Shown here: one piece after another, positions 54,801-64,000 of the stretch
Layout of the letters: each line of letters starts with the position of its first letter
Position numbering within the stretch: position 1 is the first letter of the stretch
NCBI GenBank assembly: GCA_905221605.1
Contig: CAJNDS010000578.1
Location: 1-64,000, forward strand
Length of the DNA stretch: 64,000 bases
DNA from: Symbiodinium natans
Lineage: Eukaryota > Sar > Dinophyceae > Suessiales > Symbiodiniaceae
Direction: 5' to 3'
Program-made: the position numbers and the translations under genes
The notes under the pieces: generated by a model
Databases searched by the model: none
The model's input: the letters and a program-made list of their open reading frames with translations, nothing else
What the model was told of the DNA's origin: nothing

Positions 54801-55688
54801 CGTGTCTGGAACAAAACGCGCCGTCACGAGCATTCGGGACAGTCGCGAACATGCCAAGCATGTTGGCATTTCGGCATTTTGCGGCCTCAAAAAGCATACT
54901 GCGCAGGGTTGGTTGCGTGTGCTGTCACAAGCGTTCATGTTGTTGTGAACGTGCATTAAGACCACTCATGAACCCTAAACAAACAATTCGTCTAATTAAG
55001 CGATCCTTTTGACAGGAGTTCTCCACAGCACAATTCTTTCAAGAAATTGGGTTTTTTGCTCAGGAAACATGAGCACATTCAATAACCTTGAGAAAACTAG
55101 GCGTGTGACCTAGTGACCTGGTGGCAGATCTTTCAACCTGACCTTCTCTCTTGGACCCTTGATGCTTGTCTCTTTGCTCTCGGTGTTTATTTGTCCTGAG
55201 TGTTACTTTCTATCTCCCGCGCTCTCTCTATCTCTACATATTGCTTTCTACTCTCTGTAGATCTCTTAGTACATCTTTTTGTTTCGTTCCTTTGGCCAAT
55301 CAGGAAGTGTATGTCTTTTGGGTAGTGCTGCTTTCCAGAGATCACTACCGTCTTGGCCTAAAAACGAGCTGGTGTCAATTCAAGCCTGAGTTGAAACTTC
55401 GGCCTCAGCAGGGGGGCGACGTCCTTTGAAATTTAAGAAAAGTGTTTCAGGGAGGGAGGGAGGTAGCTCACCTCCCAGAGAACCCAGCGCAAAAGGCGAA
55501 GCTGACCAAATGCGCGAACCTTTCCGTTCTCGCTCGGATCGCGCTAGTAGCCTCCACAAGCACGTATCCTGGCCCCAGCACCTTAGAACAAACTCTGTTG
55601 AGCACCGTTGCGATGTGCCCTTTTTTTCTCATCCTGGCTACAGTTCAACTGTGCTAATTGTTCCACCACCCTCAAGCTCTTTGTCAAT

Positions 55689-55715
55689 CCCCCCCCCCCC
55701 CCCCCCCCCCCCCCC
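55689..55715 (+). repeat. Poly-C tract, 27 bases
   Basis: Pure C run followed by GCCCACCCCGCC. Nearby, 55957-56187 on plus is open after a TTCTTCAG acceptor-like site but has no motif. Confidence 0.95.
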
Positions 55716-56952
55716 GCCCACCCCGCCACAAAAAAAGCACAGCAAATCTTGCAGCGCGCCTGATTCCCTCCTTCTCGTCTGGCATAAGGCCGAATCTCCT
55801 TGCCAGCGCCTGGCAGGATAAAATAGATTGAAACAGGGCCCATGAGCCAAGTTTCCTTTGATCACTGAGCTGGTCAAAGTTGTCTCAAGATGCATTTGTT
55901 TTTGAGGACATCAGGATGCCTCCCTGCAGGGAAAGATTGCTGGGGCTCCTCAAAGTGTGTTGACGCTCTCATTTCTTCAGAGCGAGGCAGGATACGAGAT
56001 CGGCCTCGTACTTCGCATCCTCGTATTCGATACGGAGAACCTGTCCCAAGCAGCCAATGCTGCTTGCAAATGGGCTAACAAGAAGTTGCTAAAGGAGACC
56101 TACAGCAGGAATTCTTATACACATTATACCTATCTGGTGGTCTTGCGCATTTGCGATCTGGGACTTCTCAAAATCCCCAAGCCCTGAGCGCCCAGTCCTG
56201 CAAAGTGGGGACCCGAGAATTGGAGGTCAAGTTGAGGTCCTTACAACAGGGGCCTTCCCCTACTTTGGAGTTTCCAATGTTTCCAGAAGTAAGGGTCCTT
56301 GGCGGAAACTGCTGAACAGCAAGGGGCCTTTGATGGGCCAGCGTAAGAGTCGACATCTTCAATGTTGATGTGAAATGCCTCACTTCGCAGAGGAAACATG
56401 CTTGGAGTCTTCGCACCCTTCTGCCTTCTCCTGCCTTCTTTTGCTGCTTGGACAGCTTGGTCTCATGCCGAGCGAATCTCGGCTGCGACATAGTCATCAA
56501 ATGCCTCTGCATCTGGGTTGGAGCATTTTGGGGGGAGGAGCTTCAGCGCAGGTTTGCATGCAGAAAAGTCGGGTAATCGGGTCCCGCAGCAGGAGGCATC
56601 ATGACACATGACATCCTGAAAGACTTACTTTGCCGGGAAAAAATAATGTTTTACCAAGATTCTACAATACTCTTGATCTCCCCAACTTTCTCTTGTTCAC
56701 GTATAAAACTCTCGAGTTTTCAATCGGAGTCCTTCCACAAGTGTTGAAAACTCTCTCTCGCCTTTGGGCAAGGAGTCTGGGAAAGCTGTCAGCCTCTCCG
56801 GCACTGGGTGGGTCTCTGTTTGGATTCGGCCCACAGTTGAATATTCTAGGGGCACGGTTAAGCGGCTTGGGATTCCATTTTCGCATTGGGTGCTCGCAGG
56901 AATGTTAGAGCAACCTGCCAACAACCATCAAGGAAACAACCAATCAACACAA

Positions 56953-57937
56953 TCAGGCTGAACCTGCACGAGCGCGACGAGCACGCACCATCGCCGTGAG
57001 TGAAGCACAGGCTGACATGCTAGTGCAAACTAGCTTCAGGTTCGCGACCTTTTCCGAGAAACAAAAAGAGTCAAAGAGTGAACTTGTTAGCTCAGAAGTA
57101 ACTGCTTTCCCCCGAGCAGGAGCAGGGCCCATCTGGAGGGCCTGCGCCGAAGCCAAGTGCGACAGGTCCTTGCGGAGTCCCCAGATCATTGCAGTAAAAC
57201 TCTTGCTGCCGGAGGCAAGGTCTCCCTGGAAACTTGCTTCAATTCGTCTGTGAGCACACCACGGCACGATCAGTTGCTGGATCAGGTGCAGAACGCGTAG
57301 GTTAGCCATTGACTGGGTAGGGCCTGCTCTCTTTGCAACCGTTGCAAAAAACACACACGGAGGATACCCGCTTGTCACGCAAAAGAGTGTAGATCTGAAG
57401 AGCTCACAGCTGTCTCAACTTGCGATTCTGAGAATCCCGAGTTCAATCAACGCTTGGTGAAATCGGCAGTTTCCTGCTGGCTCCAGTCCACCATGACATC
57501 ATTGAGCTTGATTTTCCTTGGGCAAGGCTGGTGCACAGGGGGTCGCCTTCCTTGTTCGGATAACTTGAAGACAGATGTTTTTGCATCGGAGACGGCTCGG
57601 CTGCGTCCTGTTGGCCTCTCGTTTGAGTTGCTTACTTCAGGATGGGCTCTTACCCCCCTACACTCATTTTTCCCTCGTATCCCCCAAAGCCTCGCTGACA
57701 CTAGCATTGAGTGTACATGGTATAGGCCAAAAACGTCTCAACAATGGCCTGTTCTGAAGCAAGACTGACAGCTTTTCTGTCCAGGGCACTGGGCTTAGGA
57801 ATAGTTTTTCTAATCAAACGGAACCCTTCTGCCGGGACCAATGAGGGTGAATGGGATTCTGTGAGCAAAGGGCAACCACTTGACTCCAACTTGCTCTCTC
57901 GTCTGTCGCTGCCGAGGGAACCACGCGAGATGTTCAT
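56953..57937 (-). CDS. Candidate three-exon gene, unrecognised
   Basis: Three coding-like pieces in order on minus. About 57920-57720 reads RESKLESSGCPLL...AEGFRLIRKTIPKPSALDRK. About 57608-57450 starts after a CCAACAG acceptor and reads AVSDAKTSVFKLSEQGRRPP...IKLNDVMVDWSQQETADF. About 57345-56953 reads SMANLRVLHLIQQLIVPWCA...SFTAMIWGLRKDLSHLASAQ. Amphipathic helices and charged turns are typical of a cytosolic protein. No family is recognised and splice sites are tentative. Confidence 0.4.
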
Positions 57938-58850
57938 GGAAGAACTGACCTACAGCAATTCGAATGCCCAAACGAGGGGGGGGGTTGAAGCGGAGACTGG
58001 GGGTGGTCTTAGTTCCGTAAGCTCTGCATTCAGGGGATGCGGAGGTTGCTGAAAACCCTCAAGCACGGGACTCAGTCCCTCAAGACACTCAGTACCCAAA
58101 GCATCCTCGACAGTGCCACAAACAACGCACTCCCCTCACGCGGAATTGCTGTGCCCGTTCTGATTGCCATTTCAGGGGGTTCATGTCTTGGATCTGTAGT
58201 CTCAGGTCAGGGGTCTAGAGGAAAGACGAGAGCAACGCCCTTCTAGGGCACAATATCGTCTGTTGTGTGCCGTAGTACTTGAGATGTGCTCAACACCCTG
58301 AGTGGATTCTCCTTGTGGTCGTGGAAGTGCTTGCAAGTGCTTTGTTGTTTGCAAACGCGCCTGACGAAACACCCTCCTCGCCGAAGGTGTACGAGCGGCT
58401 GATTTCTGGCCTGCGGTGGTGGAGCCCGACTTGACCGAGTCAGGTCGGCAGATAGACTGGCATCTTAAACTCGCGCTTCTCCATCACAAAAGCTTTCCAG
58501 GAATTGTGGAAGGATGCAAACTCCACCACCGCCCAGAAAGAAGCCCAAAATATCACATGCAGCAAGGAATGAGGCTGTGCTTGCTGAGAGAAACTCAAAT
58601 CCAGCTTCCCTGCCTGATGCAGTGCCGGCCTTTTCGAATGTCAGGTTTTCTCATGAACTCGTCCCAATACACCACCTGCATGGGTGTGTGTCAAGTAGGC
58701 TGTCGTACTCGTCAGAAGCCCGAACATTCCGGTTTCTGGAGTTGTTCCAACTTCAGGTCTTGCGTCACCTTACGGATTCTTCCTGGCTCGCAAGCTCACA
58801 CAAGCTGACGCAAGCTCACAGGATCAGATAGTGGGCTTTTGGCCCCTATT

Positions 58851-58876
58851 CCCCCCCCCCCCCCCCCCCCCCCCCC
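58851..58876 (+). repeat. Poly-C tract, 26 bases
   Basis: Pure C run. On minus, the adjoining 58900-58985 could encode MHRRDRDLIAAILEFEARMG, not enough to call a gene. Confidence 0.95.
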
Positions 58877-60666
58877 GGTCCACGGATAGCAACTAGGAGC
58901 CGGGGCTCCGCATCCCATCCGAGCTTCAAATTCCAAAATGGCGGCAATAAGATCCCGGTCCCTTCTGTGCATGTGGGGCACCGCCCATTGGTTCCGAAGC
59001 TCGCCCCAAAGCTTGCGATCCTGAAGTGCAATGCTCAGCTGTCTAAGGGTTTCAGCGGGTTTAGGTATTGAGGTTTAGAGTGGAGGGCTCGGAGGCATGT
59101 GCGCATGCAGAGGCAACCATGCCTGCAACGCATGACTTGACAACATTGACTCTCCAGCAAAGTCGATTGGGCACCATGACTCTAAGGACAGCCGCAAGGC
59201 AAAGGAAAACCGTGAACAAAAGCCTTTGTCAGCCTTTCCTATGTTTTTCAGGAATCTGCCACGCCGTACGGAAGATCAAAGTGCGTCCTCCCTCAACCTT
59301 TGTTGCACTTTATGCAAACCAGGACGGAACCCCCCCCATGGGCGCGGCCATCATCCATCCAAGTCCAGGGAAAAAGTCCTTCAGATGTGGGGGAAGCTAC
59401 GTGACACTTGCAGGGATTGTGAAAAAGTGTAGCGCTCAAGCCCAAAGGAGTCCAGATGAGCAGAAGAGAATCATGTGTTTCTTCTGTTTACACAGCTATT
59501 TATGGCTTAAGATCGCATGATAAGAGAGTTACAGTGCATCAGCATGCTTGCGCTCAGCCCGAATCGCCCCCACGTGTTGCATGGTCAGGCATCTCGAGGA
59601 TAGGACTAGTGACTAGAGGAGTCCAAGAAGGCATTTCAGGCAGTCCAGCAGGTTACCCAAGCTCCCGGCAGTTCGGAAGGCGCTCTTGGGATCCTGAACA
59701 AGTCCTGAAGAACCTGCAGACGTCTTTCCGAGTCTTTCCTCACAAGGTGCTTCTTCCCATCTGTGAGGTGGTGCTTCTGTTGTTCCTCCAAGCCCATACA
59801 TGGGTTGTTCCAACACGCTGTTGGTTTGAGATGCTCGCTTCCTTTGTCATGGGCACAAGCACTATCATCAGGTTGAACCGCAGGGTTCCACCTCTGAGAG
59901 CCCGATATCACATAGCTGAAAGCATTGACCAACACATACAGCCTTACATTTTGCCCCTAGGCCCTAGGCTTCTTTCCCCTAACTCAAGGCCTCTTGCTAG
60001 CTGTGTTGCTTCGAAACATGTGTACCTGCGGTGTCAAGTTGGCTGTGAGCGGTAGCGTGAAAGAGCCCGATCTTGATGGCTGCAACCTGTACTGTATGCC
60101 AGCATAAACGCCTCAGCTTATGCATGCGCCTCAGCTTATGCATGTCAATTGACCGGTCAATCCTCAACGCGCAGAGAAGGCACCTCTAAAGAGAGGGAGC
60201 GAAAGAGCGGACTGGAATGGGAGGCGCTTCATTTAGCTTTTTTTTGGGTTGCCATCAAGGGGCTCAGGGAAACAACCGAGAGTTACATTGAACCAAGACA
60301 GGATTTTGATCACAGAGACATGCGCAGCGGCATGATCATCAAAAACTGACATCTCCGACACGAACACCATCAAGCCAAAGGCATTTATTGTACAGGGGTT
60401 CCCAAGGTCCAGGGAGTGTTGTCTGGCGTTGTCCGAGGCTTGGATGGCGATGCTGGCATTTTTGGAACAAGAACGCGATCGCGCCTGGACGCGAACACGA
60501 ATTCACCCCAAAGACGTTTGCGGGTTCCGCTGCACGGGAGGAGAGTGGTTGTGAAAGTGGAGTGTGTGAGGTCTGTCTGAGAGATTTCGACTCTCCAGGG
60601 AGAGACCATCCATTTTTTCGAAGCAAAAAAGCGTGGAAATCGGATTCAAAAACAGTGCGCATGAGT

Positions 60667-61918
60667 CATTGAAAGACCAAGCCATGACTGAGCACTGGGC
60701 CATTGTCATTCCAGGCGCTGACGCAATAGATATCACTGTCGGCTCCTTAGTGAAACAAGCATCCTTCCGCAAAACAAGAAACCTGGCAAGTCACTAGATT
60801 CCCCGAAATTGCCCCGCAAATGTCTACAAAGAGCGAGCGTCCTCTGCGTCGGGACCCTAGGAATTCGGAGGCACGCTCCCACATGCTCTCCCAAGTTCTC
60901 CCAAGTGTGCTTAGATGCCGTGAGTTGGGAAACTGAGGCTCCCTCTGAGAAGCGCCGACATGGCGCCGAAGTACCTCTCTCACACGCACGGACACATGTC
61001 TTTTGGGCAAAGGGAAGCAGAGGATCACACACGTGTCTCTCCGTCTCCCCCCCTCTTGCCCGCAGTAACAAAAACCTTATGGAGACTTGGAATCGAGGCA
61101 TGTTACGCATGCCTTACAGCATGTCTCAGAAAAAGCAGGCCCAGCGAATCCGAGCACAAGTCGAGAAGTGGTTGGGGCTCTTAAGAACTTTCATGGAGAT
61201 GGACCCCAGTTTTTGGTACCCGAGACACCCCTTTTCCCATTGCAGACCGATAAGTTCAGAAGACATGTAGTTCTCCAGTGGGCACGAGAAAAAGTCTGGG
61301 GAAACCTCCAGGTCTTCCTCGATGAAGATCACCTCGGCGCCGGCTGTTGACAAGTTGAAGTAGTCCCCAGCCGAATCCCCTATTCCTCTGGTGTACTGCG
61401 TCCATCCTGAACCCGAAGCCCCAAGACAGCCATTTGCTTGCAGAGAGGGGTGACTCTGCCTCTTCAGTATTTTACTAGATATTGTCAAGCCAAAATCTTG
61501 GCCGCGGATTGCCACCTGCACGTCTGCAAGAACAGCCTGCTGAGCCTGTCGCGGCCTCAAAGCGAAACTCGTCGAACATCCTGCACTTCAAAGTCAACTG
61601 ACTTGGCAGTTCTAGTAGGAGAGAAATGGAAACTAGCTGCTAAATCATAAGGTAGCTTCCATTTCATGCTCCATTTTGAAGTTGATTTAAGGCATTGATG
61701 CTTAGGTCGAATGCGCTTCAGAGCCAGGCGGGAATAACTGAGCAACTCTGGGCCAATGTGGCATAGACCACAACTAGGGCAGCAGAAAAGTCCTTCGCAT
61801 CACATAGCCGAAGTGCTGAGCGATGCGGCTGTAGCTGACCGCTGCTCCTCCGTACCTCGGGAGGCACCCTAAGCTGTACAGAAGCCGCAGGCTCTCCCCA
61901 AACAGCCGTCCGCAAAAT
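60667..61918 (-). CDS. GT13 glycosyltransferase, MGAT1/POMGNT1-like (three exons seen, partial)
   Basis: Three exons on minus carry consecutive hallmarks of the GT13 family, Golgi enzymes that add N-acetylglucosamine from UDP-GlcNAc to N- or O-mannose glycans. Exon a (61918 to about 61793, after a CTACCAG acceptor): LRLLYSLGCLPRYGGAAVSY then SRIAQHFGYVMRRTF, the conserved IsqHyk-like helix. Exon b (about 61364-61270): YFNLSTAGAEVIFIEEDLEV then SPDFFS; EEDL is the metal/UDP-binding motif, EDD in MGAT1 and EED in POMGNT1. Exon c (60745 to about 60680, after a CACTAAG acceptor): SDIYCVSAWNDNG, nearly identical to the family SAWNDNG block. The N-terminal anchor, the NRP strand and the FPGLGW/WDDWMR C-terminal part were not found nearby, so exons are missing, distant or lost. 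Exon borders at the 3' sides are approximate. Confidence 0.8.
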
Positions 61919-63060
61919 CTGGTAGCACACGGGATGGTTCAATGATTTTTCAAAATGTCAGAGGCGCCGCTTCAACCCTGAGATGCTAACCCCTCGGCAA
62001 CTTAAGCAAGTAGGCTGGCACTTCTGCCCTCTCACCAGCATGCAAGAGGTGCTGAACGTGATCTCGTGTTAGTACCCTGAACTGATTTAACTCTTCTTTC
62101 GATGTCACTACCAGCTCTAGGTCGAGCTGTGTACACATTTACGCCCATGTGGAAAGTCGTGAGTAGCAAGGCGCTCGAAAAACAATGGGCTCGGTGAGGG
62201 TGGGGGGCACACGGCAGCCACGGTCGGATCAACGGTCTCGTGCTCATGCTGCATGTGATATGCCTGGCAACACGGTAGCTGCATGCTACCTGTGAAGGTG
62301 GCACGAATCTGCAAGAGAGATGTCTCGATCTCGCACGGTTAAGAAATTGCCGTTCCGTTGCCAGCTCCCTGCTGCAGTCTTCTCACACTTTGCAAGGTGG
62401 ATTAGTCTCTCTTCTTGAGTCCATACCAAAATGAGGGGTGCTGCCTAAACCAAAGCCATGTGAAGCAGCTGTGTTGCTTTACGTACTATGGAAGCCTTAA
62501 ATTGTGGCTGAAGACATGTAGAAACAAGTGCAAGCCCTGCCGACCCCCGCCAGCAACCTAGTCGCCCTGATTTTCTCCGGCTTTGGCTTTCTCTCGGCCT
62601 GCCCGGTTTTCACGAAGTCCCGCTCCACGAGCTGAGCAAGCACGAGCTTAAGGGCGAACAAAGGACAACTAAAGAGCCCTGGGATGGCGGCCTACATAGG
62701 ACAGGATGCTAAGAAACCGTGCGCATCCGGGCATTTCCAAACAAAATAGGCCCCAAACTCCCCAAACACCTCCGCGCCCATTTCTACTTCGTGCGACTGT
62801 TGAACGGAACCTCACGACAATACTTCAGAACTCTGCTGCGGGAAGGGAAAAACAAACCACCGCGTGTACGTCTTCTCTGTAGAGCGACAGGGGTTCCCCG
62901 CCCTGGCAAGTTGGTGGGATCTGCAACTCTCGCTCATGCAAGCCCGCAAGACTCTGCCAAAAGCCTCGCAAGACGCCTTAACAAACCAGAAACCATCAAT
63001 ATGTTCATATGCAAATGGCTACCCTTGGTTTTGGGCTTAGGCTTTGAGCTTTAATGGGTG

Positions 63061-63545
63061 GCACAATCAAGCACTCCATTTTAAAGTGAAACCGGTGTAT
63101 TCTCGGTGGCCGCAATCTTTGGCCTCTCGCGTGGCCGTGTCGTTGGCGTCCTGAAACAGCACTGTGGGGAGGTCACTCGTGCTTTCTACGTGCTCTTGCT
63201 TCAGTTTCGATTAGGTGTCTCGCGTTCCTGGCATCGCACCCTGATCATGCATGACGGCACGGAGGTGGAGCATCTCTTTTCTTTTTCTCTTGCTCTTCTT
63301 CTTCTTCTTCTTCTACGGGGCTTGAGAGGAGCGGACACTTGCTCTCTCTCTCTGTCTCTCTCCTTCTGTCTCTGTCTCTCTTCTTCTTCTGCTCAGCGAA
63401 GAGGCCCCCCGAAGAGGACCCCGGCCACGCTGGCCCGCTGTTCTGTCCAGGTGAAAGCGTAGGCGCCGTTCATTGACGGTCCCACGGTGGAAAGTTGTGT
63501 CACGTCTGTTTAGGACACCAAACTTGGCACTAACACGGGTCCCCC
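63061..63545. other. CT-rich, low-complexity stretch
   Basis: 63275-63395 is rich in CTT/TCTC words. The plus frame at 63106-63462 runs through it and is not convincing. Confidence 0.5.
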
Positions 63546-63998
63546 TCAGTGTTGTCCCCCCCTGGGGTCTGCGTCTTGGCCATCGTCATCGGCATGGGGC
63601 TCGTCCAGTTGCGTGTCCGGGACCTCCTGGTTTGGGCCCCCTGCGGCTAGGTTCCACGCCATCCCCGGCCCCCACGGCGACGTCGAGCTCGTCGGGGTAG
63701 AGGTCAAAGTGGCCAAAGGGGGTTCACTCGTCATCGTGCTGTCCTGTCCTTCCTGGTCCCTTTGCAAAGGGCCCCCTGGTGGTTGGTCCCCCGCCTGCAT
63801 GTAGTAAGACGACTGTGGCCCAGGACTCTTCGAGGTCGAGGTAGGCGACGTCAAGCTTGTCGGGGTAGAGGTCGAAGTCTCCACAGGGGTCTCCCTCGTC
63901 CTCGTGCTGCATTGTCCCTCCTGGCTCCCTTGCAACGGGCCCCCTGGTGGTTGGTCCACCGGCTTCACGCTGTGAGTCGACGGTGGCAAGGAACTCAT
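63546..63998 (-). CDS. Pro/Thr/Ser-rich repeat protein fragment, candidate
   Basis: The open frame runs off the window's right edge. It contains two copies of a roughly 50-60 residue unit beginning DQPPGGPLQ-x-x-QEGQ, followed by a Ser/Thr-Pro-rich linker (TSTPTSLTSPTSTSKSPG and similar). Substitutions between copies keep this frame open and conserve Gly, Pro and Gln positions, which suggests coding, but a DNA-level tandem repeat of about 180 bp is also possible. No signal peptide is visible in the window. Confidence 0.35.
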   Translation of the reverse strand: MSSLPPSTHSVKPVDQPPGGPLQGSQEGQCSTRTRETPVETSTSTPTSLTSPTSTSKSPGPQSSYYMQAGDQPPGGPLQRDQEGQDSTMTSEPPLATLTSTPTSSTSPWGPGMAWNLAAGGPNQEVPDTQLDEPHADDDGQDADPRGGQH

Positions 63999-64000
63999 CG

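Noticed and set aside
1-64000. CRISPR arrays, bacterial operons, rRNA
   Set aside because: No regularly spaced repeat-spacer structure, Shine-Dalgarno-led gene strings or rRNA-like sequence was seen.

Overview
This is nuclear DNA of a eukaryote, most likely a dinoflagellate and by inference one near Symbiodiniaceae/Suessiales. The evidence is: (1) TTTAGGG-type repeats, intact and decayed, in both orientations; (2) gene models that need short introns, some with GA or GC donors besides GT; (3) short remnants resembling the 3' half of the dinoflagellate spliced leader just upstream of four gene starts; (4) gene direction that switches only once among the well supported genes; (5) a high load of simple repeats. 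No prokaryotic gene, rRNA, tRNA or CRISPR array was found.

Left block, 0.4-9.4 kb, compact and GC-rich, all plus strand. It opens with a Helitron-related gene. Seven exons join in frame to about 1,303 codons, giving tandem SAP-like modules, a C2H2 finger, a DUF6570-like cysteine region and the first part of a Helitron_like_N domain. That domain stops exactly at a decayed telomere-like repeat (5143-5185). An RPA1-like zinc-ribbon/OB-fold ORF follows. After it come a 3-copy 130-136 bp tandem repeat, a small Cys-rich ORF, an intronless dual-specificity-phosphatase-like gene and an intronless gene with an AP2/integrase-like N-terminus and a PUA/ASCH-like C-terminus.

Middle, 9.4-21 kb, essentially gene-free: hairpins, an AT tract, a 96-bp foldback element, about 1.3 kb of scrambled telomere-like repeats, a 3-copy 0.68-0.77 kb satellite carrying CCTGCNNGCAGG palindromes, another telomere-like tract at 17.4 kb and a TTCGAC-rich degenerate repeat. 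The genes on either side point toward this zone, so it is a convergent strand-switch region.

Right block, 21-64 kb, sparse and nearly all minus strand. Recognisable genes are: two related secreted proteins with a sulfotransferase-like signature (21.5-22.2 kb and 26.0-27.2 kb); a complete two-exon SWEET sugar transporter (28.6-29.8 kb) between two copies of a 0.45 kb direct duplication; and three exons of a GT13 glycosyltransferase of the MGAT1/POMGNT1 type (60.7-61.9 kb). Several further exon candidates are open and coding-like but unrecognised. The rest is intergenic or intronic DNA with minisatellites (9, 53, 36-39 and 10 bp units), GA tracts, a large trinucleotide compound repeat and several poly-C tracts.

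The recognisable right-hand genes concern sugar export (SWEET), glycan building (GT13) and possibly glycan sulfation, so they could share a cell-surface or secretory theme. That link is inference only.
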